From: Clostridiaceae bacterium BL-3
GTDB lineage: Bacteria > Bacillota > Clostridia > Clostridiales > Clostridiaceae
Direction of reading: 5' to 3'
DNA: 64,000 bases
Assembly: GCA_902809985.1 (NCBI GenBank)
Contig: CADDXC010000001.1
Span: 2,108,001 to 2,172,000 of the forward strand
The notes below the pieces were generated by a model. It had not been told where the DNA came from. It made no database searches and was given only the letters and a program-made list of their open reading frames with translations. Both the position numbers and the translations under genes were made by a program. Shown piece by piece: positions 1 through 8,657 of the stretch; within the stretch, counting starts at the first letter, position 1; every line of letters begins with the position of its first letter.

Positions 1-153
1 TGCATTGGCACCTAAATCACTTTTGTCTTTTTTGAATCCATCTAATTCTTCAAGTACCACCTCCGGTATAACTACATCACCATCTCCAAAAGACAACATG
101 GCCCCTGGTGAATACAGAATAACATTGGTATCTAAAACATAAGTCTTTTTCAA
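1..153 (-). CDS. PIN-domain protein, probably PhoH-like ATPase (N-terminal part, cut by window edge)
   Basis: Only the first 51 residues are in the window. They read as the start of a PIN (nuclease-fold) domain: KKTYVLDTNVIL carries the first catalytic Asp, and the later VVLEELDGFKK carries the conserved acidic helix. In Firmicutes this N-terminus usually precedes a PhoH-type ATPase domain (YlaK family, about 440 residues), which would lie to the left of the window. The start is a TTG at 151-153 behind a GGGAGG ribosome site. The PIN fold is well supported; the PhoH half is inferred from family architecture and could instead be a stand-alone PIN protein. Confidence 0.75.
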   Translation of the reverse strand, partial: MKKTYVLDTNVILYSPGAMLSFGDGDVVIPEVVLEELDGFKKDKSDLGANA

Positions 154-544
154 AGCTATTCCTCCCCTCTAATCATTATTATAATATATTCATCTGTACA
201 TATAAATGCATTTATTTAATTATAAAATCGAATTTGCCGCTAAATATATTTATATATTATAAAAAGTAAGCACTGTACATTTCCAATGCTTACTTTTTTA
301 AGGGAGATCTATATAACTAGGTCGTTTACTTCTTGTATCTTTATTTTATACATCTGATGTTACAATACTGTGTCATATATATTAAATAGTTGTTTATTTT
401 TTGAACATTTTATGAATAATTTAATTTTACATTTTATTACACGCGTTCATCCAATTACCTGTAGTAATTTTCATAATAATGCACAAACTTAATTATAAGC
501 GGTAGAATCTACTATAAATATAAAAAGGAGGAGTTATTATATCA
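154..544. other. Intergenic region between two divergent genes
   Basis: This AT-rich gap lies between the PIN/PhoH gene (minus) and the spore-protein gene (plus). It contains a hairpin at about 262-300 with arms AAGTAAGCA/TGCTTACTT and flanking A and T runs, which looks like an intrinsic terminator although no gene is seen just upstream of it in either direction. CATAATA at 472-478 resembles a sigma-G -10 element for the spore gene, but no convincing -35 was found. Confidence 0.4.
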
Positions 545-736
545 GTGTACAACGATAAATTAACTACATCTCAAGCTAAAGAGGCATTAAAACATTTTAA
601 AATAAAATCAGCAAAAGAAATTGGAATAAACCTAAAGGAAGGCTATAATGGAGATTTAACTTCTCGAGAAGCTGGATCCATAGGTGGAAACATGGTAAAA
701 AAAATGGTTGAAGCATATAAACAAAATTTAAAGTAA
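545..736 (+). CDS. Small acid-soluble spore protein, alpha/beta type
   Basis: This 63-residue protein belongs to the alpha/beta SASP family, which coats spore DNA, protects it from UV damage and is degraded by the GPR protease at germination. Family signatures seen are the central KEIGINL segment, where GPR cleaves in relatives, and the C-terminal SREAGSIGGNMVKKMVEAY segment, which matches the usual ...R.NGSVGG.MVK.M. pattern. It starts at GTG (545) behind AAAGGAGGAG. A possible forespore (sigma-G) -10, CATAATA, lies about 70 bases upstream. An inverted repeat just after the stop probably ends transcription. The gene implies an endospore-forming host. Confidence 0.9.
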   Translation: MYNDKLTTSQAKEALKHFKIKSAKEIGINLKEGYNGDLTSREAGSIGGNMVKKMVEAYKQNLK

Positions 737-738
737 TA

Positions 739-784
739 TAGAGCGGATATTTCAAAATTGCATTCTTGAAATATCCACTCTATA
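739..784. terminator. Probable bidirectional terminator
   Basis: A 17-18 bp imperfect inverted repeat (AGAGCGGATATTTCAA pairing with TTGAAATATCCACTCT) lies between the convergent spore-protein and hydrolase genes. The T-run is weak on both sides, so it may serve both. Confidence 0.6.
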
Positions 785-815
785 TGTAATTGCCATTAAA
801 TAAGTTCAAGAATTC

Positions 816-1832
816 TTAATGCAAAAAATTGTATTTATAAATCGAACGCTTATATTTTTCATCAACACCACACTTAGTTTTATATATATGTTTATTTTGG
901 CTCTGTAAATATTCAATAACATAATTTTCCATGGCATTCATAGCCTCCGGATCCCTGACCATATCTCCATGGGCATAATTGGTTTGTATTACACTAAATC
1001 TCCTATTGACATTTTCAAAATTATTGATCTTCTTTTTCAAAAAATCGACCAAGGATAATACATCGTTTTCTGTAATGTCCGGAAGTAATTTAGCCTCATC
1101 AGGATCAATTCCAAATTTCAAAGGATCCTCTTTGATCATTGAAATAATTCCTGCCAATGAAGGGGTACCTGTAGAAGGATCTCCGAGAAAATTCTTGCAA
1201 TTGCCTCCAAGCAGCAACACATCTTTGTTGATATTCCAGGTCTTAGTGATATCATTATCCCATGCCATGTCCATATACTGTAAAAATTCATTATAGGATA
1301 ATCCTGAATCCGATTCATACTCTAAAATATTCATAGTATCTTCTGTAACATTGAATTTTTCAAAATCCTTAAAATTATAATAAGCTCTGTCCAACAGCAC
1401 TACATCCTTTACCCTTTCAGGATATTTTTTAGCAAACATCATGGCTGTATCTGCTCCAAAAGAATGTCCAACTAAATGTGCTTTTTTTATACCATATGAG
1501 TCCAACACCGCCTTTATTGAATTCAATTGAGTATTCCAGGAGATAAAAGGTACATGCCCACTATTGCCATGATCTAAATAATCTAAAGTTATTGTCATAT
1601 ATGGATTATTCTTGTTGTATAAAAATTCACCATGGCTGTGACTGCCACCCAATCCATGCAGAAATACAATCGCTTCCTTTGAGTTTGGGTGGTAGTTATA
1701 AACTTCAGTATATATTTTTATTCCTCTATAATCAACATACCTTTGACTAATATTGTCATCTGCTCTACAGGGTATTACTATAAAACTTAAAACCAGGACA
1801 ATTATAAAAGTTAACGAAAAAATTTTCTTCAT
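816..1832 (-). CDS. Secreted alpha/beta hydrolase
   Basis: This is a 338-residue serine hydrolase of the alpha/beta fold. The N-terminus (KK then a hydrophobic stretch to about residue 23) is a Sec signal peptide, so the enzyme acts outside the membrane. HGLGG (59-63) forms the oxyanion region and VGHSFGAD carries nucleophile Ser124. An Asp after strand 6 (LLDRAYY) and a late His (NYAHGD) could complete the triad. The start was moved 12 codons downstream of the longest frame, to an ATG with GGGGGAA seven bases ahead. The substrate cannot be inferred; lipase, esterase or peptidase activity are all possible. The gene stands alone. Confidence 0.75.
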   Translation of the reverse strand: MKKIFSLTFIIVLVLSFIVIPCRADDNISQRYVDYRGIKIYTEVYNYHPNSKEAIVFLHGLGGSHSHGEFLYNKNNPYMTITLDYLDHGNSGHVPFISWNTQLNSIKAVLDSYGIKKAHLVGHSFGADTAMMFAKKYPERVKDVVLLDRAYYNFKDFEKFNVTEDTMNILEYESDSGLSYNEFLQYMDMAWDNDITKTWNINKDVLLLGGNCKNFLGDPSTGTPSLAGIISMIKEDPLKFGIDPDEAKLLPDITENDVLSLVDFLKKKINNFENVNRRFSVIQTNYAHGDMVRDPEAMNAMENYVIEYLQSQNKHIYKTKCGVDEKYKRSIYKYNFLH

Positions 1833-2035
1833 ACAAATTCCCCCAAAATAAATATTTTTATTTAACATTCCACATAAATCTTTAAATTCCTTTAAATTCC
1901 TATCATTAATGTATATTCTTTTTATAATAACAGCAATTGTTTTTAAGAAAGTATTAAGAATAATATATTAAATTTGTTTATAAAATTAAACATATTATAT
2001 AATTATATAAATAGAAAGTTTTATGGAGATAAGAA

Positions 2036-2422
2036 ATGTTTTTAAATATATTATTAAAGAGAAAACAATTTATAAAGTATGTTATTTCGGGAACTTTAAA
2101 TACACTTATAACCTTAATTGCCTACAATATTCTTATAAAGATCAACGTTAATTATATAGAAGCAAATGTTATAGCATATCTTCTTGGAATTATAAACGGA
2201 TTTATCTGCAATAAATTTTGGGTATTTAAATCCGATGGCAATACAGGTACTTTATTTATTAAATTTATTATTGTAAATTCAATATCAATTATTTTCAGTA
2301 GTATACTTTTAATCTTATTTGTCAATAATCTCTATTTTAACAAAATATTATCACAGTTAATGTCTACTATTATCACAGGGATGTTTAATTATATGATGAA
2401 TAAGTTATGGACATTTTCTTAA
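2036..2422 (+). CDS. GtrA-family membrane protein
   Basis: This 128-residue protein has four predicted membrane helices and the GtrA-family pattern: a basic N-terminus followed by FIKYVISGTLNTLI, then NVIAYLLGIINGFICNKFWVF in helix 2, and a final MMNKLWTFS. GtrA proteins are thought to help move lipid-linked sugars across the membrane, often for glycosylating cell-surface polymers. No glycosyltransferase partner is adjacent, so the substrate is unknown. GGAGATAAGAA precedes the ATG. The family call is firm; the role is inferred. Confidence 0.85.
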   Translation: MFLNILLKRKQFIKYVISGTLNTLITLIAYNILIKINVNYIEANVIAYLLGIINGFICNKFWVFKSDGNTGTLFIKFIIVNSISIIFSSILLILFVNNLYFNKILSQLMSTIITGMFNYMMNKLWTFS

Positions 2423-2759
2423 TGTTTTAAGTTTTGCATTTGTACAAAAAAACGAACTGCTGCATAATCAAATTACACAGCAATTCATGTACATAGGTTA
2501 TATAATTTTTTACTAAGATTTCCCTTAGTCTGTATAATACTATACATCATCATTGTGACAATAATGTGTCATAACGACAAATAATATCCTGTTAATTATC
2601 TATTTATTAATAAAATATATAAAAAAATAGTACTGATTGGGGATTCAGTACTCATAGGGTTAGTTATAATTTAATCATTAAGCTTTTCATTTTTTATTGT
2701 ATGATAAAAATATTATGTGTTCATATCATACAGGTTAATTATTTGTTAAGTATATTTTT
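2423..2759. other. Intergenic region with three hairpins
   Basis: Between convergent genes are three inverted repeats. At about 2451-2482 GAACTGCTGCATAAT pairs with ATTACACAGCAATTC and is followed on the minus strand by TTTTTTT. At 2629-2652 AGTACTGA pairs with TCAGTACT, also followed by a T-run on the minus strand. At about 2699-2730 GTATGATA pairs with TATCATAC. The first two look like terminators for the minus-strand gene at 2760. No coding sequence was recognised. Confidence 0.5.
2629..2652 (-). terminator. Intrinsic terminator
   Basis: On the minus strand an 8 bp stem (AGTACTGA/TCAGTACT) with a C-rich loop is followed by ATTTTTTTAT. It lies about 110 bases downstream of the LAGLIDADG-like gene. 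Confidence 0.6.
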
Positions 2760-3347
2760 TTACACTATAATAGGCATTCTCAATTTGCTTTCAATTTCTT
2801 CCCAAAAGCTGTTAAAATAAGGTCTCTTTTCTATATACTGAAATATGGACTTTATTTCATTTATGGACGTATACGATATACAGGAAGTTTTATTATTTTT
2901 TTCATTTTGAGGAGATTTTAGCGTAGTATTTGCATCCATATTTAATATTTTATTTATATCCTTAATTAATACCTTATTACCGTATATTCTTAAACGTAAA
3001 GCCTTATATTTTATTTTTTTCCGTTTATTTCTATATCTAGTGGAATAATCAAACCTACTATGCAATTCTATATATGCCCTTAGGAAATCGCTATATTGAT
3101 TTAATTCAGGCAATTTTCGGACATCAGAACTTCTATTATTCCAGCCTATGGATTTTAATTTTTCTATATTAAAGTATTTAGTACTCAATACATATTGTAT
3201 ATTATTCTTATCCTTTTGTTCATATATATTATTTCCACAAACTTTTTGTATTTGTTCAAGAAAATATTTATTCTTATTCTTAAAAATTAACCTTCCCCGT
3301 GATATATACCCAATTGAAAATATTATACCCAAAATATAATCATTCAA
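2760..3347 (-). CDS. Hypothetical protein resembling a degenerate two-repeat LAGLIDADG protein
   Basis: I do not recognise a named family with certainty. This 195-residue basic protein looks like two copies of the LAGLIDADG fold. The first begins YILGIIFSIGYISRGR and continues KNKYFLEQIQKV. The second begins FLRAYIELHSRFD and continues LRIYGNKVLIKDINKIL, ending ISYTSINEIKSIFQYI. The catalytic acidic residues at the helix ends (normally D or E of the DADG motif) are replaced by Ser in the first copy, so DNA cleavage is unlikely and a domesticated DNA-binding role is possible. The most plausible start is TTG at 3347 behind GGGGTGA; the longest frame begins nine codons earlier. Confidence 0.5.
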   Translation of the reverse strand: MNDYILGIIFSIGYISRGRLIFKNKNKYFLEQIQKVCGNNIYEQKDKNNIQYVLSTKYFNIEKLKSIGWNNRSSDVRKLPELNQYSDFLRAYIELHSRFDYSTRYRNKRKKIKYKALRLRIYGNKVLIKDINKILNMDANTTLKSPQNEKNNKTSCISYTSINEIKSIFQYIEKRPYFNSFWEEIESKLRMPIIV

Positions 3348-3580
3348 CAACATCACCCCATTGATTCTATACAATTTTTATATTAAATATAAACTTCTCT
3401 ATATTATCTACGAATATCAAAGTTGATTTTAGGGTGTCTCATTTTATATTTTTTCTAATATTTTAAGATATAATAGTGTTTTTATTACACTTCACCACTA
3501 TTTTTAAAATTATCAGAATGATAGCTCAAATTTTGATATAATGCTATAATAATATTAATTTAAAGTAAGGAGCTGTAATC

Positions 3581-3856
3581 ATGAACAAAACAATTATTGA
3601 ATTGGAACTACTTTATTCTGACGCTAAAAAAGACCCTTTGCTAAAAAAGAAGCTGCTTGCAACCCGTTCAGCAGATGATCCCATGGATACTTTTTGTAAA
3701 GTAGCTTGTGATGCAGGACATCCTATAACTGTTGGAGAACTCTTTGCAATTGGTCAAGAATACAGCAGCAATCAATGTAAAAGTACAAACGGTGGAAATC
3801 CCGACCCTTATGAATCATTTGAAGATACCTATGAGGCATTTCTGACCTCTCTATAA
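3581..3856 (+). CDS. Nif11-domain small protein
   Basis: This 91-residue protein fits the Nif11 pattern: a helical N-terminus (ELLYSDAKKDPLLKKKLLATRS) followed by FCKVACDAGHPITVGELFAIGQEY. Nif11-like domains serve as leader regions of ribosomal peptide precursors, or occur as stand-alone small proteins near nitrogenase genes. Here the C-terminal part (KSTNGGNPDPYESFEDTYEAFLTSL) is acidic, and the only Gly-Gly sits in a NGGNP turn. No peptide-modifying enzyme, peptidase-transporter or nitrogenase gene is nearby, so a precursor role is unsupported. AAGGAG precedes the ATG. The function is unknown. Confidence 0.65.
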   Translation: MNKTIIELELLYSDAKKDPLLKKKLLATRSADDPMDTFCKVACDAGHPITVGELFAIGQEYSSNQCKSTNGGNPDPYESFEDTYEAFLTSL

Positions 3857-4225
3857 GCCTCACATTAAAATTCCTTTCCACACATTTTACACCTACTTTT
3901 GCGCAAAACAGGCACTCTAAATAAAGAGCGCCTGTTCTACAAAACAATTAATTATTTAAAGAGTAATACTCATTTTTTCACTAAGGATTTATTTCCCTAG
4001 TACATTTATATTATATGCAGTATTCGCCATAACTTACTGTCACTATTTGTAAACAATGCTTAAAATAAGCACCTATATAACAAATATCTACTTCCAGTTA
4101 TTCTCATCTACGGATTTTTTCTATATGATTTTACTTATTTTTTAAACGGTAACATACGCTACATATTTTTATCACTAAAAACGCTATACTAAAATAAAAA
4201 TTCAATTATACAAGGAGGTAAAAAT
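3857..4225. other. Intergenic region
   Basis: No gene is seen. A hairpin at 3907-3936 (AACAGGCACTCT pairing with AGAGCGCCTGTT) probably ends the Nif11 gene. AAAATAAGCACCTA near 4060 also occurs near 7273, where it forms half of a hairpin; here its partner arm is not obvious. The remainder is AT-rich and featureless up to the cupin ribosome site. Confidence 0.4.
3907..3936. terminator. Probable terminator hairpin
   Basis: A 12 bp stem (AACAGGCRCTCT type, one A-C mismatch on the plus strand) lies about 50 bases after the Nif11-like gene. The downstream U-run is poor on the plus strand and slightly better on the minus strand. Confidence 0.45.
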
Positions 4226-4561
4226 ATGAATAGCTTATTTAAAAATGTAGAATTTTCCAAGGTACTTAATCTAAATGATCTAATATCTTATCAAGAAGGC
4301 CAGGTTATAAGCAGAACTATTGCACAAATATCTTCTGTCAATATTACTTTATTCTCACTGGATAAAGGTGAAGGCATCAGCACTCATGTAACTTCTGGAG
4401 ATGCTATGGTTCAAATATTAGACGGTGCAGCTGAAATCACTATAGGTGATAATGTTTTTAATGTTGAAGCAGGTGAAACAATAATAATGCCTTCTGATAT
4501 TCCCCATGGACTTGAAGCTCGTGAAAGATTTAAAATGCTTCTAACAGTTATAAAACATTAA
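4226..4561 (+). CDS. Cupin-domain protein
   Basis: This 111-residue single-domain cupin has the small beta-barrel features: GISTHVTSGDAMVQILDGAAEI as cupin motif 1 and AGETIIMPSDIPHGLEA as motif 2, with His and Glu candidates for a metal site. The first motif has only one His (STHVTSGD), so metal binding may be weak or altered. Such proteins are often small sugar- or metabolite-binding or isomerase-like enzymes, and no substrate can be assigned. AAGGAGG lies seven bases before the ATG and a strong terminator follows, so it is probably monocistronic. Confidence 0.85.
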   Translation: MNSLFKNVEFSKVLNLNDLISYQEGQVISRTIAQISSVNITLFSLDKGEGISTHVTSGDAMVQILDGAAEITIGDNVFNVEAGETIIMPSDIPHGLEARERFKMLLTVIKH

Positions 4562-4566
4562 ACAAT

Positions 4567-4600
4567 TTGAAAAAGGGCAGCTATGCTGCCTTTTTTCAAA
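4567..4600 (+). terminator. Intrinsic terminator after the cupin gene
   Basis: GGCAGC-TAT-GCTGCC is flanked by AAAAAGG and CCTTTTTT six bases after the stop, giving a GC-rich stem and U-run on the plus strand. Confidence 0.85.
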
Positions 4601-4733
4601 TTCATTTTATTATTAATTAACAACTATTTGAGTAACTTCATATAATATCCTAGTAATTTTATAAATCCAAATTTTCTGTTCATGAGGAAATTTGAAATTA
4701 TATGTCATTAAATTATTTAGAAGGTGAATTGAC

Positions 4734-5657
4734 ATGGCAATAAGGCCAGAAATTTTACGTGCAGGAGATACAATAGGAATAGTTACTTTAGGAAGCCCAT
4801 TATCTGCAGATGTCATTAATACTGGTATACAAACTCTTAGAAATATGGGCTTTAATGTAATCTTAGGGAACTACACATATTCTTATGATGGATATATTGC
4901 AGCCACGGAACAACAGAGGGCCTCTGATTTAATGGAAATGTTTAAGAATCCTGATGTAAAAGCTATCATACCCTCAAGAGGTGGAGTAGGCGTCGCAGGT
5001 ATTATACCATATCTTGATTATCCTGTTATCACACAGAATCCTAAAATTATCACTGGGTACAGTGATATAACAATCTTATTAAATGTTTTGTATACATGGG
5101 CCAATTTAATTACTTTTCATAGTCTTCTTTTAATAGACTTTAAACCAAGTACTCCCGCATACAACATGAATCAATTTTTCACTGCTACATCTACACTTAC
5201 CTCACCAAGAAGACTTGAAAATCCTCCTGGAATGCCTTTAATAAGCAGGGTTCCTGGCAATGTAACAGGAACTATAGTAGGAGGTAATCTTACATCATTT
5301 GTAGATAACCTTGGCACACCTTTTGAAATTGATACTAAAGGAAAGATACTCCTAATTGAAGAAGTTCATGAACCTATTAATACAGTCTACAGACATATAA
5401 ACCATTTAATATTATCAGGTAAACTTAGGGATTGCGCAGGTATCATTATGGGTGAATGCACAAATTGTGATCCTGCATATGGTAAATCATATGCAGATTT
5501 AATTAATGAAGTTATAATACCATTGAATAAACCTCTTATGACAAATTTAGCATCTGGGCATGGCACGTATAAAATGGCTATACCTATAGGTGCTCAAGCT
5601 AACCTTAATACTTATAATAATACGTTGACAATACTTGAACCAACAGTGCATATATAA
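4734..5657 (+). CDS. LD-carboxypeptidase (peptidase S66 / MccF-like)
   Basis: This 307-residue protein belongs to the S66 family. Members cut the L,D bond of murein tetrapeptides (LdcA) or inactivate microcin C-type peptide nucleotides (MccF). The family's Ser-Glu-His triad is visible: Ser in TGYSDIT, Glu in LLIEEVHEP and His in ASGHGTYKMAIPIGA. The N-terminal RAGDTIGIVTLGSP and SRGGVGVAGI nucleophile-flanking motif are also typical. There is no signal peptide, so it acts in the cytoplasm, fitting murein recycling. AAGGTGA precedes the ATG. LdcA and MccF roles cannot be told apart here, though no microcin genes are near. Confidence 0.88.
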   Translation: MAIRPEILRAGDTIGIVTLGSPLSADVINTGIQTLRNMGFNVILGNYTYSYDGYIAATEQQRASDLMEMFKNPDVKAIIPSRGGVGVAGIIPYLDYPVITQNPKIITGYSDITILLNVLYTWANLITFHSLLLIDFKPSTPAYNMNQFFTATSTLTSPRRLENPPGMPLISRVPGNVTGTIVGGNLTSFVDNLGTPFEIDTKGKILLIEEVHEPINTVYRHINHLILSGKLRDCAGIIMGECTNCDPAYGKSYADLINEVIIPLNKPLMTNLASGHGTYKMAIPIGAQANLNTYNNTLTILEPTVHI

Positions 5658-5724
5658 TTTGTTTTGCTAATTGTTCTTGTTCGTTTTTTAGTTGTGAGAT
5701 TAGATAGGAATAAGACGATGTATT

Positions 5725-7077
5725 TTAGATACTGGTGTCTAAGTCTTTAATGGATTTAAATTCATAATTTTTATCTGAGAATACCCTTAACAATTGATGA
5801 AGAGGTGACTCTTCAGAATAAGTATAAGTGGTATACCCTGATTTGTCTTTTGTAATCTTAATATATTCAAATTCAATATTAGGATGATAGAAAAAACTAG
5901 CCAAGGTTTTTTTAGGTAATGTATAAATTCTATCAATCATATTATCTATACATTTTGCACCATTCACACAATCAAGTGGAGTAGGAATAAAACTCACTAC
6001 TCTATTTTGAATTTTTACTTTGCTTATTGCTTTTTCATTCTGAGATCTATATGCTTCATAAATATAATTAAAATATTCACCCATAATTCTTTTTTGTGAC
6101 CTTGTTGCATCATAATGGGGGCTTTCAAAAAAGTATACGGGTATATCTAGCTTTTTAGCACAATTTATTGCTAAATTGACTCTTCTACGAACACATTCTT
6201 CACCAGCATTAATTTTGCTATTGAACTCAATTCCATCAACACTTTCTTCTTCTCCCTGTTGATGTGTATATCCATGTAAACCAACTATTCCATTTTTATC
6301 TATAAGATAATCAAGTGTAAATACAAAATCTGTATTATACATGCTAAGCTGAGTAGACGGATCATTATCAATACCTTTTGGAGGATTCATATATCTAGGA
6401 ATCCAGGCAACATGAAAGGGGACATTTTCATGGTATAAATAATCTGCTATAATTCGGAGTTTTTCCAGTGACTCTGATGTTGCATACCTTTGGCCAGCAG
6501 TAATATCCTCTAACCTAATTAAAGCTGGCCTGCCATGTTTTTTCTCAATCTTTTGTAATAAAATATCTGAATTATAAAATAAAGACAATGTTTTTGTTTC
6601 AACATCCCAATCTGTTTTCAAATTAAATAACTTAGTGAAGTCAAAAAGAGATAGGTAAAGAACATCTTCTGATGCAATGGCCTTTTTTCGTAAATTATAC
6701 TCCTTATTACCTTCATAATAGGAGTTTTTCAATAGATTAATTCGTACAGATTTATCGTTCATTTTAACAACAGCGTTATCTTTTGTAAGCTCTGTATTAC
6801 ATATTTCAGAAACCGGAATATATAACCTATTATTATCATTATATATAGGAAGTTGAAGACTCAGAGGTTTCATTTTAAAATTTAATCTTATGTCTTCTTC
6901 TTTCATATCTAAGCCTTTAAAAGAGCTAAATTTTCTATTAGATTGTTCTAAAATTTTACTTGCGTCATTCTGTTTCGGCAGCTTCTTATTTCCTAAGATA
7001 AATGCTCCAGAAATGATAATAACAATACCTGCTAATAATATTAATTTAAATTTATGCTTTACTTTTTTTATAAGCAT
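5725..7077 (-). CDS. Membrane-anchored DUF2334 (polysaccharide-deacetylase-like) protein with copper-amine-oxidase-N domain
   Basis: This 450-residue protein has three parts. Residues about 9-30 are an uncleaved or signal membrane anchor. Residues about 70-175 resemble the copper amine oxidase N-terminal domain, a cell-wall-associated beta module (PIYNDNNRLYIPVSEI, then DVLYLSLFDFTKLF...DVETKTLSL). The rest is a DUF2334 domain related to polysaccharide deacetylases: RLEDITAG carries the first acidic residues, GLHGYTHQ the metal-binding His pair and FESPHYDAT the barrel segment. It is therefore probably an extracellular carbohydrate-active enzyme with unknown substrate. GGAGATGAATAAATA precedes the ATG. 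It stands alone, with the IS200/IS605 relic upstream. Confidence 0.75.
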   Translation of the reverse strand: MLIKKVKHKFKLILLAGIVIIISGAFILGNKKLPKQNDASKILEQSNRKFSSFKGLDMKEEDIRLNFKMKPLSLQLPIYNDNNRLYIPVSEICNTELTKDNAVVKMNDKSVRINLLKNSYYEGNKEYNLRKKAIASEDVLYLSLFDFTKLFNLKTDWDVETKTLSLFYNSDILLQKIEKKHGRPALIRLEDITAGQRYATSESLEKLRIIADYLYHENVPFHVAWIPRYMNPPKGIDNDPSTQLSMYNTDFVFTLDYLIDKNGIVGLHGYTHQQGEEESVDGIEFNSKINAGEECVRRRVNLAINCAKKLDIPVYFFESPHYDATRSQKRIMGEYFNYIYEAYRSQNEKAISKVKIQNRVVSFIPTPLDCVNGAKCIDNMIDRIYTLPKKTLASFFYHPNIEFEYIKITKDKSGYTTYTYSEESPLHQLLRVFSDKNYEFKSIKDLDTSI

Positions 7078-7568
7078 TATTTATTCATCTCCTGATTGAT
7101 TAGTAAAATATAAATGCAATATATTTATATTTTACCTTTGTAAATATATAATACTCTTTATATTTATACACCAGGAGTGATAATTAAAACTCTTAAACAT
7201 TTTAATTTCTACTTTCCTATACTTTCACATATTATTTCGACATTCAATGTGTACAATTTTTAAATTTCCGCAAAATAAGCACCTAAATGACGGATGCTTA
7301 TTTTATAAGTATGAATGTTACCTGAAGTCACAGGTCTAGGTTTATATGTATTAATCAAGATGCGAAGTGCAATATGGGCATCTAGTTGCATCTATGGGAA
7401 TATCACTCAAACAGTACTTACACTTTTTAGTATTTACTAATTTTTCTTCTTTCCTCTTATGTGAACTACCACCACTTATAGAAGTAGATGGCTTCTTAGT
7501 CAATATTCCTAACGGAACAAGTTTACCTAAGCTCTAAAGGTCGAACCAACCTCAGTGTATTACCAAAA
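7078..7568. other. Intergenic region including the right end of the IS200/IS605 element
   Basis: From the TnpB stop to about 7461 the minus strand carries the conserved 3' end of a TnpB-type element. From 7461 to 7078 there is no gene. A terminator-like hairpin sits at 7272-7304. GCATCTAGTTGCATCTATGGG near 7380 contains a short direct repeat of GCATCTA. Confidence 0.5.
7272..7304 (-). terminator. Hairpin terminator downstream of the TnpB/omega-RNA unit
   Basis: AAAATAAGCA pairs with TGCTTATTTT around a 13-base loop. On the minus strand the second arm ends in TTTT. It could stop transcription running out of the IS element towards the DUF2334 gene. Confidence 0.5.
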
Positions 7569-7640
7569 TTATATGGCTAATTTCAGCAGATTTTTGCTAG
7601 CGTTTATATCCCTGTCATGGTGTGTGCCGCACTTAGGGCA
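7461..7640 (-). ncRNA. Putative omega RNA (reRNA) scaffold and right end of the IS200/IS605 element
   Basis: Known TnpB elements make a guide RNA from the 3' end of tnpB and the element's right end. Here the minus strand just past the stop has GGTTCGACCTTTAGAGCTTAGG, CTTGTTCCGTTAGGAATATTGAC and a terminal hairpin CCATCTACTT-CTAT-AAGTGGTGG (7469-7491), then GTAGTTCAC at 7461-7469 as the likely element end. The guide would be the host sequence just past it (below 7461). The 5' limit inside tnpB is a guess. Assignment rests on recognition of the conserved end, not on an RNA search. Confidence 0.6.
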
Positions 7641-8657
7641 AATCCATTCCCTGAGTGCAAGATTTTTTACTTCTCTATTCTTATATCCACAAACTGAACA
7701 TAATTGACTACTTGCATAATTACCGGGTGCCACTATTATTTTTCTGCCATACCATCCAGCCTTGTATTCCAGCATTCTTCTGAATTCACTCCAGCTTGCT
7801 TCGCTTATTGCCTTTGCCAGCCTGTGATTCTGCTGCATATTCTTAACTTTCAAGTCCTCAATAACTATAGATTGGTTTTCTCTGATTAGTTTTATTGATA
7901 ACTTATTTAAGAAGTCTGCCCTTTGATTCACTATCTTCTCGTGTAATTTAGATAATTTTAACCTAGCTTTTTTTCTGTTGTTACTGCTTTTTTTCTTCCT
8001 TGATAGGTCCCTTTGAAGTTTGACAAGCCTTCTCTCTGATTTTGTCAGATATTTTGGGTTGGCCTCTCTATATCCATCTGAACATATTGCAAATTCTTTT
8101 AGCCCCATATCTATTCCTATTTTTTTACTGACTTCAGGCATCTTTTTAATCTCACAATTAACCAGTATAGATATAAAATATTTGCCACTCGGCACCTGGG
8201 ATACAGTACAGGATTTAATTATTCCGTTGAATTCTCTATGCTGTTTTATCTTTATCATGGATTTTAATTTAGGTAATTTAATATGTTCATCTTTGATATA
8301 AACTGTTCCATTTTGATTATTGGTTGTATAACTGTTATAGTTACTTTTCTTACTTTTGAATTTAGGGAAACCTATTGATTTATCTCTAAAGAAATTTTTA
8401 TATGCTTTATTTAGATCCATTTGAGCATTTGCCAGAGCAAGACTGTCAACTTCTTTAAGCCATTCAAATTCTTTTTTATACTGTGCCGGGGTAGGATACT
8501 TAATCTTTTTAATATCCAAATCTTTGTTTTCCTTGTATGATTTAATTCTATCAGCCAGCATTTTGTTATATATAAATCTGACACAGCCAAAAGTTCCAGC
8601 AAAATACAATTTTTGTTCTTTGTTCGGGTAAATCCTGTATTTATAGGCTTTTAACAT
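7569..8657 (-). CDS. tnpB: TnpB, RNA-guided nuclease of an IS200/IS605 element
   Basis: This 362-residue TnpB is the ancestor-type relative of Cas12 and cuts DNA guided by an omega RNA. The N-terminal half is the wedge/REC-like region ([12 protein letters not shown]...). The RuvC residues are intact: Asp183 in GIDMGLK, Glu267 in VIEDLKV and Asp350 in HDRDINAS. The zinc ribbon is complete, with Cys320/Cys323 and Cys340/Cys343. GAGGTG lies six bases before the ATG. The start follows the tnpA remnant by 9 bases, as in two-gene elements. With tnpA broken the gene could persist as a domesticated nuclease or a relic; the open, undamaged frame favours recent or selected retention. Confidence 0.93.
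   Translation of the reverse strand: MLKAYKYRIYPNKEQKLYFAGTFGCVRFIYNKMLADRIKSYKENKDLDIKKIKYPTPAQYKKEFEWLKEVDSLALANAQMDLNKAYKNFFRDKSIGFPKFKSKKSNYNSYTTNNQNGTVYIKDEHIKLPKLKSMIKIKQHREFNGIIKSCTVSQVPSGKYFISILVNCEIKKMPEVSKKIGIDMGLKEFAICSDGYREANPKYLTKSERRLVKLQRDLSRKKKSSNNRKKARLKLSKLHEKIVNQRADFLNKLSIKLIRENQSIVIEDLKVKNMQQNHRLAKAISEASWSEFRRMLEYKAGWYGRKIIVAPGNYASSQLCSVCGYKNREVKNLALREWICPKCGTHHDRDINASKNLLKLAI

Noticed and set aside
979..1318. Overlapping frames inside the alpha/beta hydrolase on both strands
   Set aside because: They are shadows of the real gene; no family motif or ribosome site.
3723..3947. Minus-strand frame opposite the Nif11-like gene
   Set aside because: It overlaps a gene with clear family pattern and includes the terminator hairpin.
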